Counted from the stretch's first letter, positions 41,504 through 51,539 are shown. The stretch: 64,000 nt of DNA from Halodesulfovibrio aestuarii (GCF_050571805.1 NZ_CP192219.1), one strand, 5' to 3'. The notes: generated by a model not told the origin, from the letters alone. Numbers and translations: made by a program.

Positions 41504-42333
41504 ACACCAGACGGTTAGTGATACAACTTTCCATAGCCATCGCGCTCGCTGTGATTACCGGATACCTTACCATCAACTGGATGCAATCCCTTCCCCGCGG
41601 GGATGTTACTAAAGCGCCAACAGGTGAAACGGTTCCTGTAGTTGTTGCAAAAACCACTATCGCCCCCGGAACAGTGATCAATGAAAACATGATCACCGTT
41701 AAAAATTTTTTAGAGAACAACAAGCCTAAAAGCGCTTTTGGCTCAGCCGAAGATGTGAGCGGGCGCGTAGCCATCTACACCATCCACACAAGCGAGATCA
41801 TCACAGATACCCTGCTCGCCTCTCGTGATGTCGACGTCGGCGGTGTAGGTGCGTTGATTCCTCATGGAAAGAGAGCAATGGCAGTACAAGGAAACAAGGT
41901 ACTTGGCCTTTCAGGACTCATTCGCCCGGGGGACATCGTTGATGTTCTTGTTTCCTTCAGGATGAAAGACAAAAGCATAACCAAAGTAGTGCTTGAAAAC
42001 CTGAAAGTTCTCGCCACGGGTAAAGAACTTGTTGCAAGCGCGGACGGCAAAAAATCCTCTCCTATTGATGTATACACCCTTGAAGTAACACCGGATGAAA
42101 GCGAAATTCTGGCTCTTGCCGCGACCAACGGTACTCTTCATTTTGCACTACGCCACAGATCAGATGGAGAAACCGTATTGACCGAAGGTGCAGATGCGAA
42201 AAAAACCCTGTCTTCGTACAGGGGGAGCAAACCCAAAAATAAAGAAGAGGCCGTCACTATCACTTCAGACGAACCCCAGTATAGTATTGAGATTCTCAGG
42301 GGTAACATACGCAACACCATTCGTGTGAAGTAA
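41500..42333 (+). CDS. cpaB: Flp pilus assembly protein CpaB/RcpC
   Basis: 277 residues: one N-terminal membrane helix (LVIQLSIAIALAVITGYLTI), a SAF domain (~45-110, with VVVAKTTIAPGTVINENMITVKNF), and the RcpC/CpaB domain (~125-260, VLGLSGLIRPGDIVDVLVSF). It is a periplasmic component that associates with the outer-membrane secretin. The start overlaps the cpaA stop (ATGA). Confidence 0.93.
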   Translation: MNTRRLVIQLSIAIALAVITGYLTINWMQSLPRGDVTKAPTGETVPVVVAKTTIAPGTVINENMITVKNFLENNKPKSAFGSAEDVSGRVAIYTIHTSEIITDTLLASRDVDVGGVGALIPHGKRAMAVQGNKVLGLSGLIRPGDIVDVLVSFRMKDKSITKVVLENLKVLATGKELVASADGKKSSPIDVYTLEVTPDESEILALAATNGTLHFALRHRSDGETVLTEGADAKKTLSSYRGSKPKNKEEAVTITSDEPQYSIEILRGNIRNTIRVK

Positions 42334-42355
42334 CCACAAAACAAAGGAATCCCCC

Positions 42356-43807
42356 GTGACAAAGCAGACAAATTTTCAAAACATCCTTATAGGTGCAATA
42401 ATCTGTTTTCTGACACTTGCGCTGGCCACACAAGCATCAGCGCGAAAAGATAAGTTCTTACTGCTGAAAGATATAGGCCGCATTGAAACTACGGCCGGTA
42501 AGTCTGTCATTCTGCAGAGTGAACAAAACATTCGCCGAATAAGCATTGCCAATCCGGACATTGCGGATGTGACTCTGCTCTCCCGAAATCAAGTGTACCT
42601 GAACGGCAAAAAAATCGGCACTACCACTCTTTCCTTATGGGGAGCTAACGAAGGCTTACTGCACGTCTTCGACGTAGTTGTCACACGTGATGTAACAGGG
42701 CTTAAACGCCTTATCAGACAAGTGCTTCCTAACGAATCAGATATCAGAATCAATGCAGCCAGCGGCTCACTTTCACTGTCCGGTGCAGTCAAAGATCCGG
42801 AAAGTGTAACCACGTCTATTGCTCTGGCAGAAGCCTACGCTCCCGGAAAAGTCATCAACCTTATGAAGGTGTGCGGCGTACAGCAGGTTATGCTTGAAGT
42901 TCGCGTTGCTGAAGTATCTAAGAGCGTTCTGAAACGATTAGGGCTTAACCTTGCCTACATCAAAAGCGGCCAACTGCTGGATGGTGAAGTATTCTACACG
43001 TTCCTGAACTCCCTTACCGGTTTTAATGATCAGGGTAATTTCAGTTTAGCTGAGAACATCGACTCCGCATTTACATTTAAGGCCGGGGGCGCAAGCTGGA
43101 GTGGCTTTGTAGACGCGCTCAAACAAAACGGTCTGCTTAAAGTTCTCGCTGAGCCGAATGTCGTCTGCCAAAGCGGACAGAGCGGCAGCTTCCTTGCCGG
43201 TGGTGAGATTCCGATTCCTGTTCCGCAAGGTCTTGGCACCGTTGGTATTGAATACCGCGAATTCGGCGTAAGCCTCGAGTTTAAGCCAACTGTCCTCGGT
43301 AATGGCAGAATCAATGTGAAAGTACGTCCTGAAGTATCTGAACTTGATTACAACAACGGCACAACCATATCCGGCACCAGAGTTCCAGCGCTTACAACCC
43401 GCAGGGTTGAAACCACTGTAGAACTGGCAGAAGGTCAAAGCTTCGCCATTGGCGGGCTTATTAAAGACACCATGCGGGAAACATTAGATAAATTCCCACT
43501 ACTGGGTGATGTGCCTGTTCTTGGCATGCTGTTCCGCAGCTCTGAATTCCAGAAAAACCTGTCCGAACTCGTCGTTATTGTCACGCCTCATCTGGTTGAG
43601 CCTCTTGACGGTTCAAAAATAAGCCTGCCGACAGATAAAATTATAGAACCCAATGACGTAGAATTTTATCTGCTGGGCAAAATGCAGGGAAAACAACCTA
43701 ATACACCAACCACTACTGCAACAGCTGGAACAAACGCACGGAACATTAATATAGGTGAACACAAAGGTTTTGACGGTGAAGTTGGTCACACCATGTCAGC
43801 CCAGTAG
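42356..43807 (+). CDS. cpaC: Outer-membrane secretin CpaC/RcpA of the Tad pilus
   Basis: 483 residues from a GTG start with an AAAGGAAT site. A signal sequence (~10-30, cut near ASA) is followed by the T2SS-like N-domain (BON/STN-like, ~35-180) and the secretin domain (~190-420), with VMLEVRVAEVSKSVLKRLGL and the beta-lip EGQSFAIGGLIKDTMRETLDKFPLLGDVPVLGMLF. It forms the outer-membrane channel of the pilus. The C-terminal ~50 residues are Thr/Asn-rich and disordered. Confidence 0.94.
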   Translation: MTKQTNFQNILIGAIICFLTLALATQASARKDKFLLLKDIGRIETTAGKSVILQSEQNIRRISIANPDIADVTLLSRNQVYLNGKKIGTTTLSLWGANEGLLHVFDVVVTRDVTGLKRLIRQVLPNESDIRINAASGSLSLSGAVKDPESVTTSIALAEAYAPGKVINLMKVCGVQQVMLEVRVAEVSKSVLKRLGLNLAYIKSGQLLDGEVFYTFLNSLTGFNDQGNFSLAENIDSAFTFKAGGASWSGFVDALKQNGLLKVLAEPNVVCQSGQSGSFLAGGEIPIPVPQGLGTVGIEYREFGVSLEFKPTVLGNGRINVKVRPEVSELDYNNGTTISGTRVPALTTRRVETTVELAEGQSFAIGGLIKDTMRETLDKFPLLGDVPVLGMLFRSSEFQKNLSELVVIVTPHLVEPLDGSKISLPTDKIIEPNDVEFYLLGKMQGKQPNTPTTTATAGTNARNINIGEHKGFDGEVGHTMSAQ

Positions 43808-43821
43808 ATCAGGAGCAACGT

Positions 43822-44112
43822 ATGAAAATGTTACAATGTATAATGGCAGCGGTGTTTCTGGTTACCCTTGCGGGCGGCTGCAAACAGATGGAAGCCTGGG
43901 ACAGACATCACATGGACCCTATGGGTGAATCGGTTCGGCAGGCTTCGAACATGCAGCAAATGGAATATCCACCATGCGCCGGGCCTGAAGTAATGGATGG
44001 TCAAAAGCAAGCTAAAATCAACACTAATTATGTAAAAGACAACGCCAAAGGACTTCCTAAAAAGGCGTCTACAACGTCAACAGACGTCTTTACGATGAGC
44101 AACACGCAATAG
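43822..44112 (+). CDS. Short lipoprotein in the CpaD/RcpB position
   Basis: A 96-residue lipoprotein (signal with lipobox LAGGC, Cys20). The segment MDPMGESVRQASNMQQ (~33-48) resembles the conserved FGxSVRQNxAxQ element of CpaD/RcpB-type proteins, but the rest of that ~200-residue family is absent. Located directly after the secretin gene, it is probably a small pilotin or secretin partner. The assignment rests mainly on position. Confidence 0.6.
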   Translation: MKMLQCIMAAVFLVTLAGGCKQMEAWDRHHMDPMGESVRQASNMQQMEYPPCAGPEVMDGQKQAKINTNYVKDNAKGLPKKASTTSTDVFTMSNTQ

Positions 44113-44121
44113 GAGAAGGTA

Positions 44122-44532
44122 ATGCGTAGCAGCCGGGCTCTTTTTCGTCACGAGCAAGGTGCATCAGCCCTTGAAATGGCGCTCATCCTTCCTCTCTTAT
44201 TAGTACTCCTCTTCGGGATTATTGATATGGGCAGGTATTACTGGGCAGAACACTCGGTGGCGCATGCCGCGAATGAAGCGGCCCGAATGGCTATTCTGGA
44301 AGGCGTGACCTCTGATGAAATCAACGAGGTGATCGCGTTCCATCTTAGGGACTGGGACAACACGCCTCCTGCTCTGCAAATAGTCGAGAACCCGGGCGGA
44401 TCAGGATCTCCTGCATCGGTGACGGTAACGGTATCCATTCCTTTTAGTTTTTTGGTTATCCCGACTTTTGTAACAGGAATATTTGAACCAATAACAATTC
44501 GTCACTCTGTGACTATGCACTTAGAGCGGTAA
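44122..44532 (+). CDS. tadE: TadE-like pseudopilin
   Basis: 136 residues: a TadE N-terminus with a short basic leader, the QGASALEMALILPLLLVLLFGIIDMGR hydrophobic helix including the conserved Glu5-like residue, and a periplasmic beta domain. TadE-like proteins are processed by the prepilin peptidase and help pilus assembly. An AGGAGAAGG site overlaps the end of the preceding lipoprotein gene region. Confidence 0.9.
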   Translation: MRSSRALFRHEQGASALEMALILPLLLVLLFGIIDMGRYYWAEHSVAHAANEAARMAILEGVTSDEINEVIAFHLRDWDNTPPALQIVENPGGSGSPASVTVTVSIPFSFLVIPTFVTGIFEPITIRHSVTMHLER

Positions 44533-44567
44533 AAAACGATTATCCGCAACTTGGCTGGAGGCTAAGT

Positions 44568-44954
44568 ATGAAGTTGATACATTGCAACAAGGGCGCAGTC
44601 GCGGTTGAGTTCGCTCTGGTATTGGCCTTTATCCTACTGCCGCTTTTTCTGGGGCTGGTAGATGCAGGCAGACTGATGAACGCTCAGGTAGTGATCAACC
44701 GTGCTGCCCGGGAAGGAGCAGTATCCGTCATGCGTGGAGAACCATATATTAACGCCGTGGAACGAGTTATAACCGATGCCGGTTTTGATGCCGGAGACCT
44801 TTCCACTTCTATAGAAGTCTCCACCGACGAAAGCGGGGCTACGACTCGTATCCTGATGCTTTCGTATACTCTTCCCAACTTCCCGATATTCCATCTTCCG
44901 GGGCTGTCTTTTCCGGATACTGTGACAGCACAAGCAACGTATCAACTGCCATGA
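44568..44954 (+). CDS. tadF: TadE/TadF-like pseudopilin
   Basis: 128 residues: HCNKGAVAVEFALVLAFILLPLFLGLVDAGRL at the N-terminus is the TadE/F helix with its conserved Glu, followed by NAQVVINRAAREGA and a short periplasmic domain. It is the second minor pseudopilin of the locus. Gene order suggests TadF, though its sequence is equally TadE-like. Confidence 0.87.
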   Translation: MKLIHCNKGAVAVEFALVLAFILLPLFLGLVDAGRLMNAQVVINRAAREGAVSVMRGEPYINAVERVITDAGFDAGDLSTSIEVSTDESGATTRILMLSYTLPNFPIFHLPGLSFPDTVTAQATYQLP

Positions 44955-44961
44955 GGTCAAT

Positions 44962-46110
44962 ATGAGAGCACTATATAAATTGATTCGAAGCGAACGCGGC
45001 GCAGTGGGAGTAATAATGGCTCTCACATTAGTCGTCGTAATAGGATTTGTTGCCTTTGGTGTTGATGTTGGCAACTTGCGAGCAAAACGAGGCTTCCTGC
45101 AGAAAGCTGCCGATATTGCAGCACTTGCTGGCGGCCATGGCTTAATTGAGTTTGGCACAGATCTGGATCTTGTAACACAGGAGGCCGTTTCATATGGACG
45201 TGCCAATTTAAAAACCGACGACGTGCCCGCTTCGGCCCTGCAGGACACGGATGTCTCCTACTATCTTAACGGTGCTCCGAATACAGAGACGCCGAATCAG
45301 GTAGAAGTTGTCATCTCCCGCACCACAGGGCGGGGCAATCCGTTGCCGACCTTTTTTGGTCCGGTTCTCAATGTGGACGACTTTGATGTTACAGCCACAT
45401 CGCGTGTACAAGTAGGAACAGTATGCTCAACAAAATGCCTCAAACCTTTTGTCGCTCCGGACAAATTTACCTTTACGGATCTTGATGGCGACGGTGTGCT
45501 CTCTACCCGCAATCAGGCAGAAATGGATAGCATAGTTGTAATAGGGTACTCAGATACCGACTTTGGTACACAGGTCGCACTAAAAATTGGTAACGCTCAA
45601 GACACTATCGTTCCCGGCCAGTTTAACGCCGTTGATCTGCCACCGTTAAATAAAGCGACTCCTGTGCCGGGAGCATCTATCTACAGAGAAAATATTGCAG
45701 GTTGCTCAGGAAGCAATGCTGATCTTGCTGTTGAAATTGGTGATGAATTGCAACTTGAACCGGGAAACATGGTCGGTCCGACCAGACAGGGGCTTGCAGA
45801 CCTTGTCGCACAGGATCCCGGTGCATCCTGGGACACAGCAACAGGACGAATTATCAACAGTGCTTATCCCGACGCCATAAACAGCCCACGAGTAGCGATT
45901 ATTGCCTTTTATGATCCGACCAGACCTCCACAGTCCGGTAGAAACACCGTGTTTGTTAACTATCTCGCAGCGGTATTTGTTGAAGACGTACAGGGGCAGG
46001 ATGTCACCGGCCGCTTTATACGTGCAATGGCTGTTGAGCCCGGCTCTGGAGGAACTAGCGGAGACTGTCTGATATACGTTTTAAACTTTGTTAGAGATTC
46101 TAGCAGATAA
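44962..46110 (+). CDS. tadG: TadG-like pilus assembly protein
   Basis: 382 residues: a TadG N-terminal segment (ERGAVGVIMALTLVVVIGFVAFGVDVGNLRAKRGFLQKAADIAALAGGHGL) with one helix, then a large periplasmic domain without a von Willebrand A motif. The Ca-binding-like DLDGDGVLST (~173-182) resembles an EF-hand/dockerin loop. It begins 7 bases after the preceding gene. Role: anchoring or tip assembly of the pilus. Confidence 0.87.
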   Translation: MRALYKLIRSERGAVGVIMALTLVVVIGFVAFGVDVGNLRAKRGFLQKAADIAALAGGHGLIEFGTDLDLVTQEAVSYGRANLKTDDVPASALQDTDVSYYLNGAPNTETPNQVEVVISRTTGRGNPLPTFFGPVLNVDDFDVTATSRVQVGTVCSTKCLKPFVAPDKFTFTDLDGDGVLSTRNQAEMDSIVVIGYSDTDFGTQVALKIGNAQDTIVPGQFNAVDLPPLNKATPVPGASIYRENIAGCSGSNADLAVEIGDELQLEPGNMVGPTRQGLADLVAQDPGASWDTATGRIINSAYPDAINSPRVAIIAFYDPTRPPQSGRNTVFVNYLAAVFVEDVQGQDVTGRFIRAMAVEPGSGGTSGDCLIYVLNFVRDSSR

Positions 46111-46128
46111 AAACAAAAAAAGGGCATT

Positions 46129-47271
46129 ATGAACACTAAAGAAACAACTATCGGAGTCTCCATTCTTGTAACGGACTCCAAGCTATCGCAGGAGTTACGA
46201 AGTGCTGTGAATGCCACCCCCGGCTTCAAACTTATTGACGAGCCGACTGAAGATCAGCATTCCGTTGTTCTTATTGAAGCAAACGGAAGTCAGGAACAAG
46301 TCCTGAAAGAAGTTTCTGTTTTAAAAAATAAAGGATACGTGGGTGGAGTATTCATGACAGCCAGCAACTACCAGCAGGATTTGCTGCTGAGCTGCATACA
46401 GATGGGTGTGGATGAATTTCTTCCATCGCCACTGGCTCCTGAAAATTTCATCGCCGCTCTGCAACGGTACCAGACCAAGCATCTTTCTACACTCAAGCCG
46501 GCCTCCTCCGGAAAAACCATTGCCGTTTTAGGTGCCAGAGGTGGAGTTGGAACAACAACAGTTGCCGCGGGAATGGCCACGCATTTTTGGAATGAAGGCA
46601 AAACTGTTGCCTTGCTGGACTTCTCCAGACCGTTTGGAGATATCAGCCTTTTTATGGACTTTGAATATGAATACAGCTGGAAAGACGCCGTAACCAACCT
46701 CACACGGCTGGACTCCACCTTCCTCAGAAGTCTGATGTATCCGTACAGTGATACACTGCAAATACTATCCTCTCCGGTGTCCTCTCATGAAAGGAACGAT
46801 TTACGCTCCAAGGGGATTCAAGATGTCCTGTTCACAGCAGCAGAGTCCTTTGACGTGGTCATAATCGATGCGGGTTCGGTACACGACAATGCCGCATTGA
46901 CTATTCTCGAACATGTTAATGAGCCGATAATAGTCTCTTTAATGAGTCTGACCAGCCTTTCCAGCGCTAACTACATTTTGGGACTATGCAAACAGGTTTC
47001 CCCTGTACTCGCGAATAAAATCAAACTGATAATCAATCGATATTCATCCAAAGCGATCATTGAAAATAGTGAAATTCAACAAATCACACATAAAGAAATT
47101 TTCGCAGAAATAGCAGAAGACCACGATAAACCCTTAGCCGCCATCAATCGAGGCCTTCCATTGATGCAAGCGTACCCCAATTGTTCCTCTTCGAAAGATA
47201 TTCGTGCGCTGGCACGAAGGCTTACAGAAAAGGATCATGCAACGAAAAAAGGGTTTTTCGGCATACTATAA
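46129..47271 (+). CDS. cpaE: CpaE/TadZ pilus localisation ATPase
   Basis: 380 residues: an N-terminal atypical receiver-like domain (~1-115, lacking the phospho-acceptor set) and a ParA/MinD-like ATPase (~125-370). Its deviant Walker A reads GARGGVGTTT, without the usual signature lysine pair, as is common in TadZ. A VVIIDAGSVHD Walker B-like segment follows. TadZ localises the pilus machinery at the pole. It lies 18 bases after tadG. Confidence 0.92.
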   Translation: MNTKETTIGVSILVTDSKLSQELRSAVNATPGFKLIDEPTEDQHSVVLIEANGSQEQVLKEVSVLKNKGYVGGVFMTASNYQQDLLLSCIQMGVDEFLPSPLAPENFIAALQRYQTKHLSTLKPASSGKTIAVLGARGGVGTTTVAAGMATHFWNEGKTVALLDFSRPFGDISLFMDFEYEYSWKDAVTNLTRLDSTFLRSLMYPYSDTLQILSSPVSSHERNDLRSKGIQDVLFTAAESFDVVIIDAGSVHDNAALTILEHVNEPIIVSLMSLTSLSSANYILGLCKQVSPVLANKIKLIINRYSSKAIIENSEIQQITHKEIFAEIAEDHDKPLAAINRGLPLMQAYPNCSSSKDIRALARRLTEKDHATKKGFFGIL

Positions 47272-47304
47272 TGCCTGATTACGTAACAGAATAGGGGATG
47301 CACA

Positions 47305-48696
47305 ATGGCACTTAGTAGCAGGTTCAATAAATTACTTGAGAGAAAGGTACCCGTTGAAGAACGGCCAATAGAAAAAGATGAAATGCCGGTTGCACCGACA
47401 AGTAATAACAACTACCACGTCATCAAATTACAATTGCACGACGCTTTGGTCGAAGCTTTTGACTTGAATGTGCTGGAACGGATGTCGCCGGAAGTGCTGA
47501 CCCAACAGCTCTCTCGTCATATTGAAAAGATTCTCTCTGAACAGTTTGCCCATGCGCCCTTAAACGCCCTTGAGCGAAAGCTCCTGATCAAAGAGGTACA
47601 GGATGAAATTTTAGGGCTTGGCCCGTTAGAGCCTTATTTAAAAGATCCAACAGTGAATGATGTTTTGGTAAACTCATTCAAACAACTCTATGTAGAACGT
47701 CGCGGCCTGCTCGAACTGACCGATAGCCGCTTTAAAGACGAAGAACACCTGCGCAAAATTATTGATCGAATCGTCGCTCGAGTCGGACGACGAATTGATG
47801 AATCTAATCCTATGGTAGATGCCAGATTGGAGGACGGTAGCCGTGTTAATGCTATCATCCCCCCTCTTGCCCTTGACGGAAGTGCCCTATCCATTCGTAA
47901 ATTTTCAGCAGACCCTCTGGAAATGAGAGACCTTATACACTTCGGTTCCCTACCGGCCGAGGGTATTCCGGATCTGCTCAAAGGCCTTCTTAAGGCACGT
48001 CTCAATATACTTATCTCCGGCGGTACAGGTAGTGGTAAAACAACTCTGCTCAACGTGCTGTCACGCTTTATTCCTGAACAGGAACGAATCATTACAATTG
48101 AAGATGCCGCCGAGCTTCAGATGAAGCAGATTCATCTGGTGCGTCTGGAAACACGCCCTGCGAACATTGAAGGAACCGGCGAGATTACTCAGCGTGATCT
48201 GGTTAAAAACGCGCTGCGTATGCGTCCGGACAGAATCATTGTCGGTGAGGTTCGCGGCGGTGAAGCTCTTGATATGCTGCAAGCCATGAACACCGGACAC
48301 GATGGTTCCCTGACAACCATCCATGCAAACACTCCTCGGGATGCCCTGATGCGACTTGAGACTATGGTTGCCATGGCAGGCGTTGCAATTGATCCCATGT
48401 CCACCAGACGATTCATCAGTTCCGCCATTGATGTTCTTATCCAGATAGCCCGCCTTTCAGACGGAACTCGTAAGATTGTCAGTCTGCAGGAAATTACCGG
48501 CATGGAGCAGGAAATTATTACCATGCAGGAAATTTTTAAATTTTCACAGGAAGGCGTGGATAAGGGCGGTAAAATTGTCGGGCACTTCAAGATGATGGGC
48601 ATAAGACCCATGTTCCTTGAAAAACTGGAATCCCATGGGGTTGATATTGATCCGGCTATCTTCAGCCGCACCTCTTTTGGCGGGAGTGAGCAATGA
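47305..48696 (+). CDS. cpaF: CpaF/TadA pilus secretion ATPase
   Basis: A 463-residue type II/IV secretion ATPase: a helical N-terminal domain (~40-150), Walker A GGTGSGKTTLL (~236-246), Asp box ITIEDAAELQ (~263-272), Walker B VGEVRGGEALDM (~313-324) and His box. It powers pilus extension, and retraction in Tad systems, as a hexamer on the cytoplasmic face. The stop overlaps the tadB start (ATGA). Confidence 0.95.
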   Translation: MALSSRFNKLLERKVPVEERPIEKDEMPVAPTSNNNYHVIKLQLHDALVEAFDLNVLERMSPEVLTQQLSRHIEKILSEQFAHAPLNALERKLLIKEVQDEILGLGPLEPYLKDPTVNDVLVNSFKQLYVERRGLLELTDSRFKDEEHLRKIIDRIVARVGRRIDESNPMVDARLEDGSRVNAIIPPLALDGSALSIRKFSADPLEMRDLIHFGSLPAEGIPDLLKGLLKARLNILISGGTGSGKTTLLNVLSRFIPEQERIITIEDAAELQMKQIHLVRLETRPANIEGTGEITQRDLVKNALRMRPDRIIVGEVRGGEALDMLQAMNTGHDGSLTTIHANTPRDALMRLETMVAMAGVAIDPMSTRRFISSAIDVLIQIARLSDGTRKIVSLQEITGMEQEIITMQEIFKFSQEGVDKGGKIVGHFKMMGIRPMFLEKLESHGVDIDPAIFSRTSFGGSEQ

Positions 48697-49661
48697 ATAT
48701 AGACCTTCCTCCAATTGCACTGACGGCGGGGCTGTCCGCATTTTTCCTGGCTCTCAGTATCATGGGCGTTATCGGATTTCTCATGCGAAAGTATGGCAAA
48801 ATCGGCACCCGTATCCAAAAAGCAAGCACGGGAGAACGTTCCTCTGATGTAAACCTCTTTCGCCAAGAGCAGTTATCTGAAATCGACTGGATGAACTCAC
48901 TGCTGAAACGTCTGCCCTTTGTTCGTTCTGTTCACAGGCTGCTGTTACAAGCCAGTGTGCCTTTTTCGGTAAATATATTCTTCATACTATGTATTGCCGC
49001 TCCCATTTGCAGTTACCTTATTTTAAAAGAACTGATTTCATATCCATGGATTGTGGCCTGCTGCTCCGCCGGTGTAGCTGCTATTCCGTGGATATGGGTA
49101 ACAATGAGAAAGGACGCCCGAAGGACTAAATTTCTTCAGCAACTACCGGATGCTCTTGATGCATTGGCCCGCGCATTACGCGCAGGTCATGCCCTCAACT
49201 CAGGGCTGCGCATTCTTGCCGATGAATACGGCAAGCCATTAGGGGAAGAATTCAAAATTACTCTGCAAGAAATCAACTTAGGCATGAGTATGGAAAGGGC
49301 ATTAACCAACCTGATGGAACGTGTGGACTTGCCCTCCCTGCGCTTTTTCGCCGTTTCGCTCATTATTCAGCGAGAAGTTGGTGGTAACCTTGCAGAAATA
49401 GTTGAGACAATTTCTTATTTGGTCCGCGAGCATTACAAGCTCATTGGCCGAGTCCGCGTACTCTCAGCGGAGGGTAGATTTTCCGCCATAGTTTTTATTC
49501 TTCTTCCGATAGCTATCGCCGGAGCTATTTTCTACCTGAACCCGACGTATCTGAATCTGCTCGTCACTCACCCGCAAGGAAATATCGTGCTCAAAGTCGG
49601 ATTGTTCCTGATGGTTTGTGGGGTTTTTACCATGTACAGAATGATTAAAATCAAGGTGTAG
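48693..49661 (+). CDS. tadB: TadB inner-membrane platform protein
   Basis: 322 residues with a T2SSF domain (~145-270, QQLPDALDALARALRAGHALNSGLRILADEYGKPLGEEF) flanked by helices at the N-terminus (two), the middle (~85-125) and the C-terminus (two, ~265-320). It forms the platform with TadC that is engaged by TadA. Translationally coupled to cpaF. Confidence 0.94.
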   Translation: MNIDLPPIALTAGLSAFFLALSIMGVIGFLMRKYGKIGTRIQKASTGERSSDVNLFRQEQLSEIDWMNSLLKRLPFVRSVHRLLLQASVPFSVNIFFILCIAAPICSYLILKELISYPWIVACCSAGVAAIPWIWVTMRKDARRTKFLQQLPDALDALARALRAGHALNSGLRILADEYGKPLGEEFKITLQEINLGMSMERALTNLMERVDLPSLRFFAVSLIIQREVGGNLAEIVETISYLVREHYKLIGRVRVLSAEGRFSAIVFILLPIAIAGAIFYLNPTYLNLLVTHPQGNIVLKVGLFLMVCGVFTMYRMIKIKV

Positions 49662-49667
49662 TGTACA

Positions 49668-50561
49668 ATGTATGAAATCCTGGTTCCAGTTCTGATTGGC
49701 TTTACAATTTTGGTGGGCTCACTCCTTTTGATGATCCATGCTTCACGCAACAGTCCCAAGGAGCATGTGCACAATCGCATCAAGCGATACTCAGGAGAGT
49801 CTGACACTGAATTCGACATTGAAAAGCCATCCAGAAGACTTACTGAGTCCCAGAACGGGAGCACCAGCAGCACACGCTTAAAATTGCTGAAAGCCGGCTG
49901 GCGGGCACGCTGGGCTCCGGCAGCCCTTTGGGTTGCCCGTGGGGTAATGGCTCTGCTCGGAGTCTTGAGTATCTTTTTATTCAGCTTGAGTTACCCGGGC
50001 TTGTTTTCAACAAGAGCGTTGCAGCTGGCGCAGCTTCTCTTTGCCGGTCTTGGGTTCCTTATTCCGACATTTATTGTGGACTACAGAATCAAAAGCCGGA
50101 GACAAGCCATCACATGGGAACTGCCGGAAGTGCTTGACCTGCTTGTTGTCTGTGTCGAGGCCGGAATGGGGCTGGAACAAGGCATCGCACGGGTAACACA
50201 GGAAATGTCATTAAGTTGTCCGGTTCTTCATTCTGAGTTTAAACAGATGTCACTTGAGCTACTCGCCGGTAAAGGACGGTCTGAAGCGCTCAAACGACTT
50301 GCTGCAAGGATTGATGTTCCGGATCTGGACAGCCTTGTAACTATGCTTATTCAGGCAAACACTCTGGGTACAAGCATTTCGCAAACGCTGCGCGTATTTG
50401 CTGATTCACTCAGGTCAAAACGCTTTCTGCGAGCAGAAGAAATGGCCGGAAAACTTCCGGTAAAACTGCTTATCCCTCTCATTTTATTTATTTTCCCAAT
50501 GCTGCTTATTATTATATTAGGACCGGCTATAATTCGTATTGCCGAAATGTTTCAAAAGTAA
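49668..50561 (+). CDS. tadC: TadC inner-membrane platform protein
   Basis: 297 residues, paralogous to TadB: a T2SSF domain (~150-275, LPEVLDLLVVCVEAGMGLEQGIARVTQEM) between N-terminal and C-terminal helices. It starts 6 bases after tadB. The second platform protein of the Tad pilus. Confidence 0.94.
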   Translation: MYEILVPVLIGFTILVGSLLLMIHASRNSPKEHVHNRIKRYSGESDTEFDIEKPSRRLTESQNGSTSSTRLKLLKAGWRARWAPAALWVARGVMALLGVLSIFLFSLSYPGLFSTRALQLAQLLFAGLGFLIPTFIVDYRIKSRRQAITWELPEVLDLLVVCVEAGMGLEQGIARVTQEMSLSCPVLHSEFKQMSLELLAGKGRSEALKRLAARIDVPDLDSLVTMLIQANTLGTSISQTLRVFADSLRSKRFLRAEEMAGKLPVKLLIPLILFIFPMLLIIILGPAIIRIAEMFQK

Positions 50562-50578
50562 CGTCAATTCTGGAGAGT

Positions 50579-51532
50579 ATGATGAAAAACTTGTTGAGCA
50601 TTCTTATCGTTGCACTGTGTTTCGGACTTCTGCTGGGTGGATGTAAAAAGAACATAGAAAATACAAACTTATCCGAATGGGTTGACGAACACGATAAAGA
50701 TAAAAAGACATTTGAAGGATTAGAACGCGAAGGCGATAAATTCTCCTCACAAAACAATTTAGAGCAGGCATACTTACTGTACAGCAAGGCCCTCCAACTT
50801 AAGCCGAAAAACGTTGATCTGCGTGTAAAACGCGGGAATATTCTGTTCCGAAAAAAATTGATGGAAAAAGCATTGGCCGAATATCAGGCAGCCGAGAAAA
50901 AAGAACCTGCGCGTCGTGATGTCAATCTGGGCCTTGGCAAAGTCTACTTTGCCGTCAGTGACCGCAATCTGGCATATCAATATCTGCAAAAAGCACAAAC
51001 CGACGGATGTGGATATTGGGAAGCAGACGCCCTGCTCGGCATCATCCATGACTTGCGGGGAGACCCCTTGAAAGGAGAAGAGCTGTTCAAAAAAGCACGC
51101 GAATGCGCGCCTAATAATGGAGACATACTGAACAATTTGGGAACAAGCTATCTGCTGCAAGGACGATATGAAGATGCTGTTGATTCATTCCTTGCCGCCA
51201 TCAAGGCAGGAAATACCAAGAAAAGAGTGTACAACAATCTTGGTCTCGCTTTGGTAAAAACAAAGCATTATCAGGATGCGTTTGAGGCATTCAAAATGGC
51301 ATCAGATGAAGCCCGTGCCTTTAACAACATCGGTCACGCATACTACCTGCAGCAGGATTATAAAAAAGCCATTGCCTGTTTTGAAAAAGCCCTGACACTG
51401 CATCCAGCCTACTACCCTGAAGCCGGTGAAAACCTGAAACGAGCCAAGGCTGCATTGTTCTCCAAAGGTGCTGATGAAGGAGGCCCAGCTCTCTGGAACG
51501 AAAGCACTCAACTCCTTCTTTCTGGAAACTAA
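50579..51532 (+). CDS. tadD: TadD-like TPR lipoprotein
   Basis: 317 residues with a lipoprotein signal (LLGGC, Cys~21) and about seven tetratricopeptide repeats covering ~45-300 (for example AYLLYSKALQLKPKNVDLRVKRG and AIACFEKALTLHPAYYPEA). In Tad systems TadD acts as a pilotin-like factor for secretin assembly. Last gene of the locus, followed directly by a strong terminator. Confidence 0.9.
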   Translation: MMKNLLSILIVALCFGLLLGGCKKNIENTNLSEWVDEHDKDKKTFEGLEREGDKFSSQNNLEQAYLLYSKALQLKPKNVDLRVKRGNILFRKKLMEKALAEYQAAEKKEPARRDVNLGLGKVYFAVSDRNLAYQYLQKAQTDGCGYWEADALLGIIHDLRGDPLKGEELFKKARECAPNNGDILNNLGTSYLLQGRYEDAVDSFLAAIKAGNTKKRVYNNLGLALVKTKHYQDAFEAFKMASDEARAFNNIGHAYYLQQDYKKAIACFEKALTLHPAYYPEAGENLKRAKAALFSKGADEGGPALWNESTQLLLSGN

Positions 51533-51539
51533 ACAAAAA

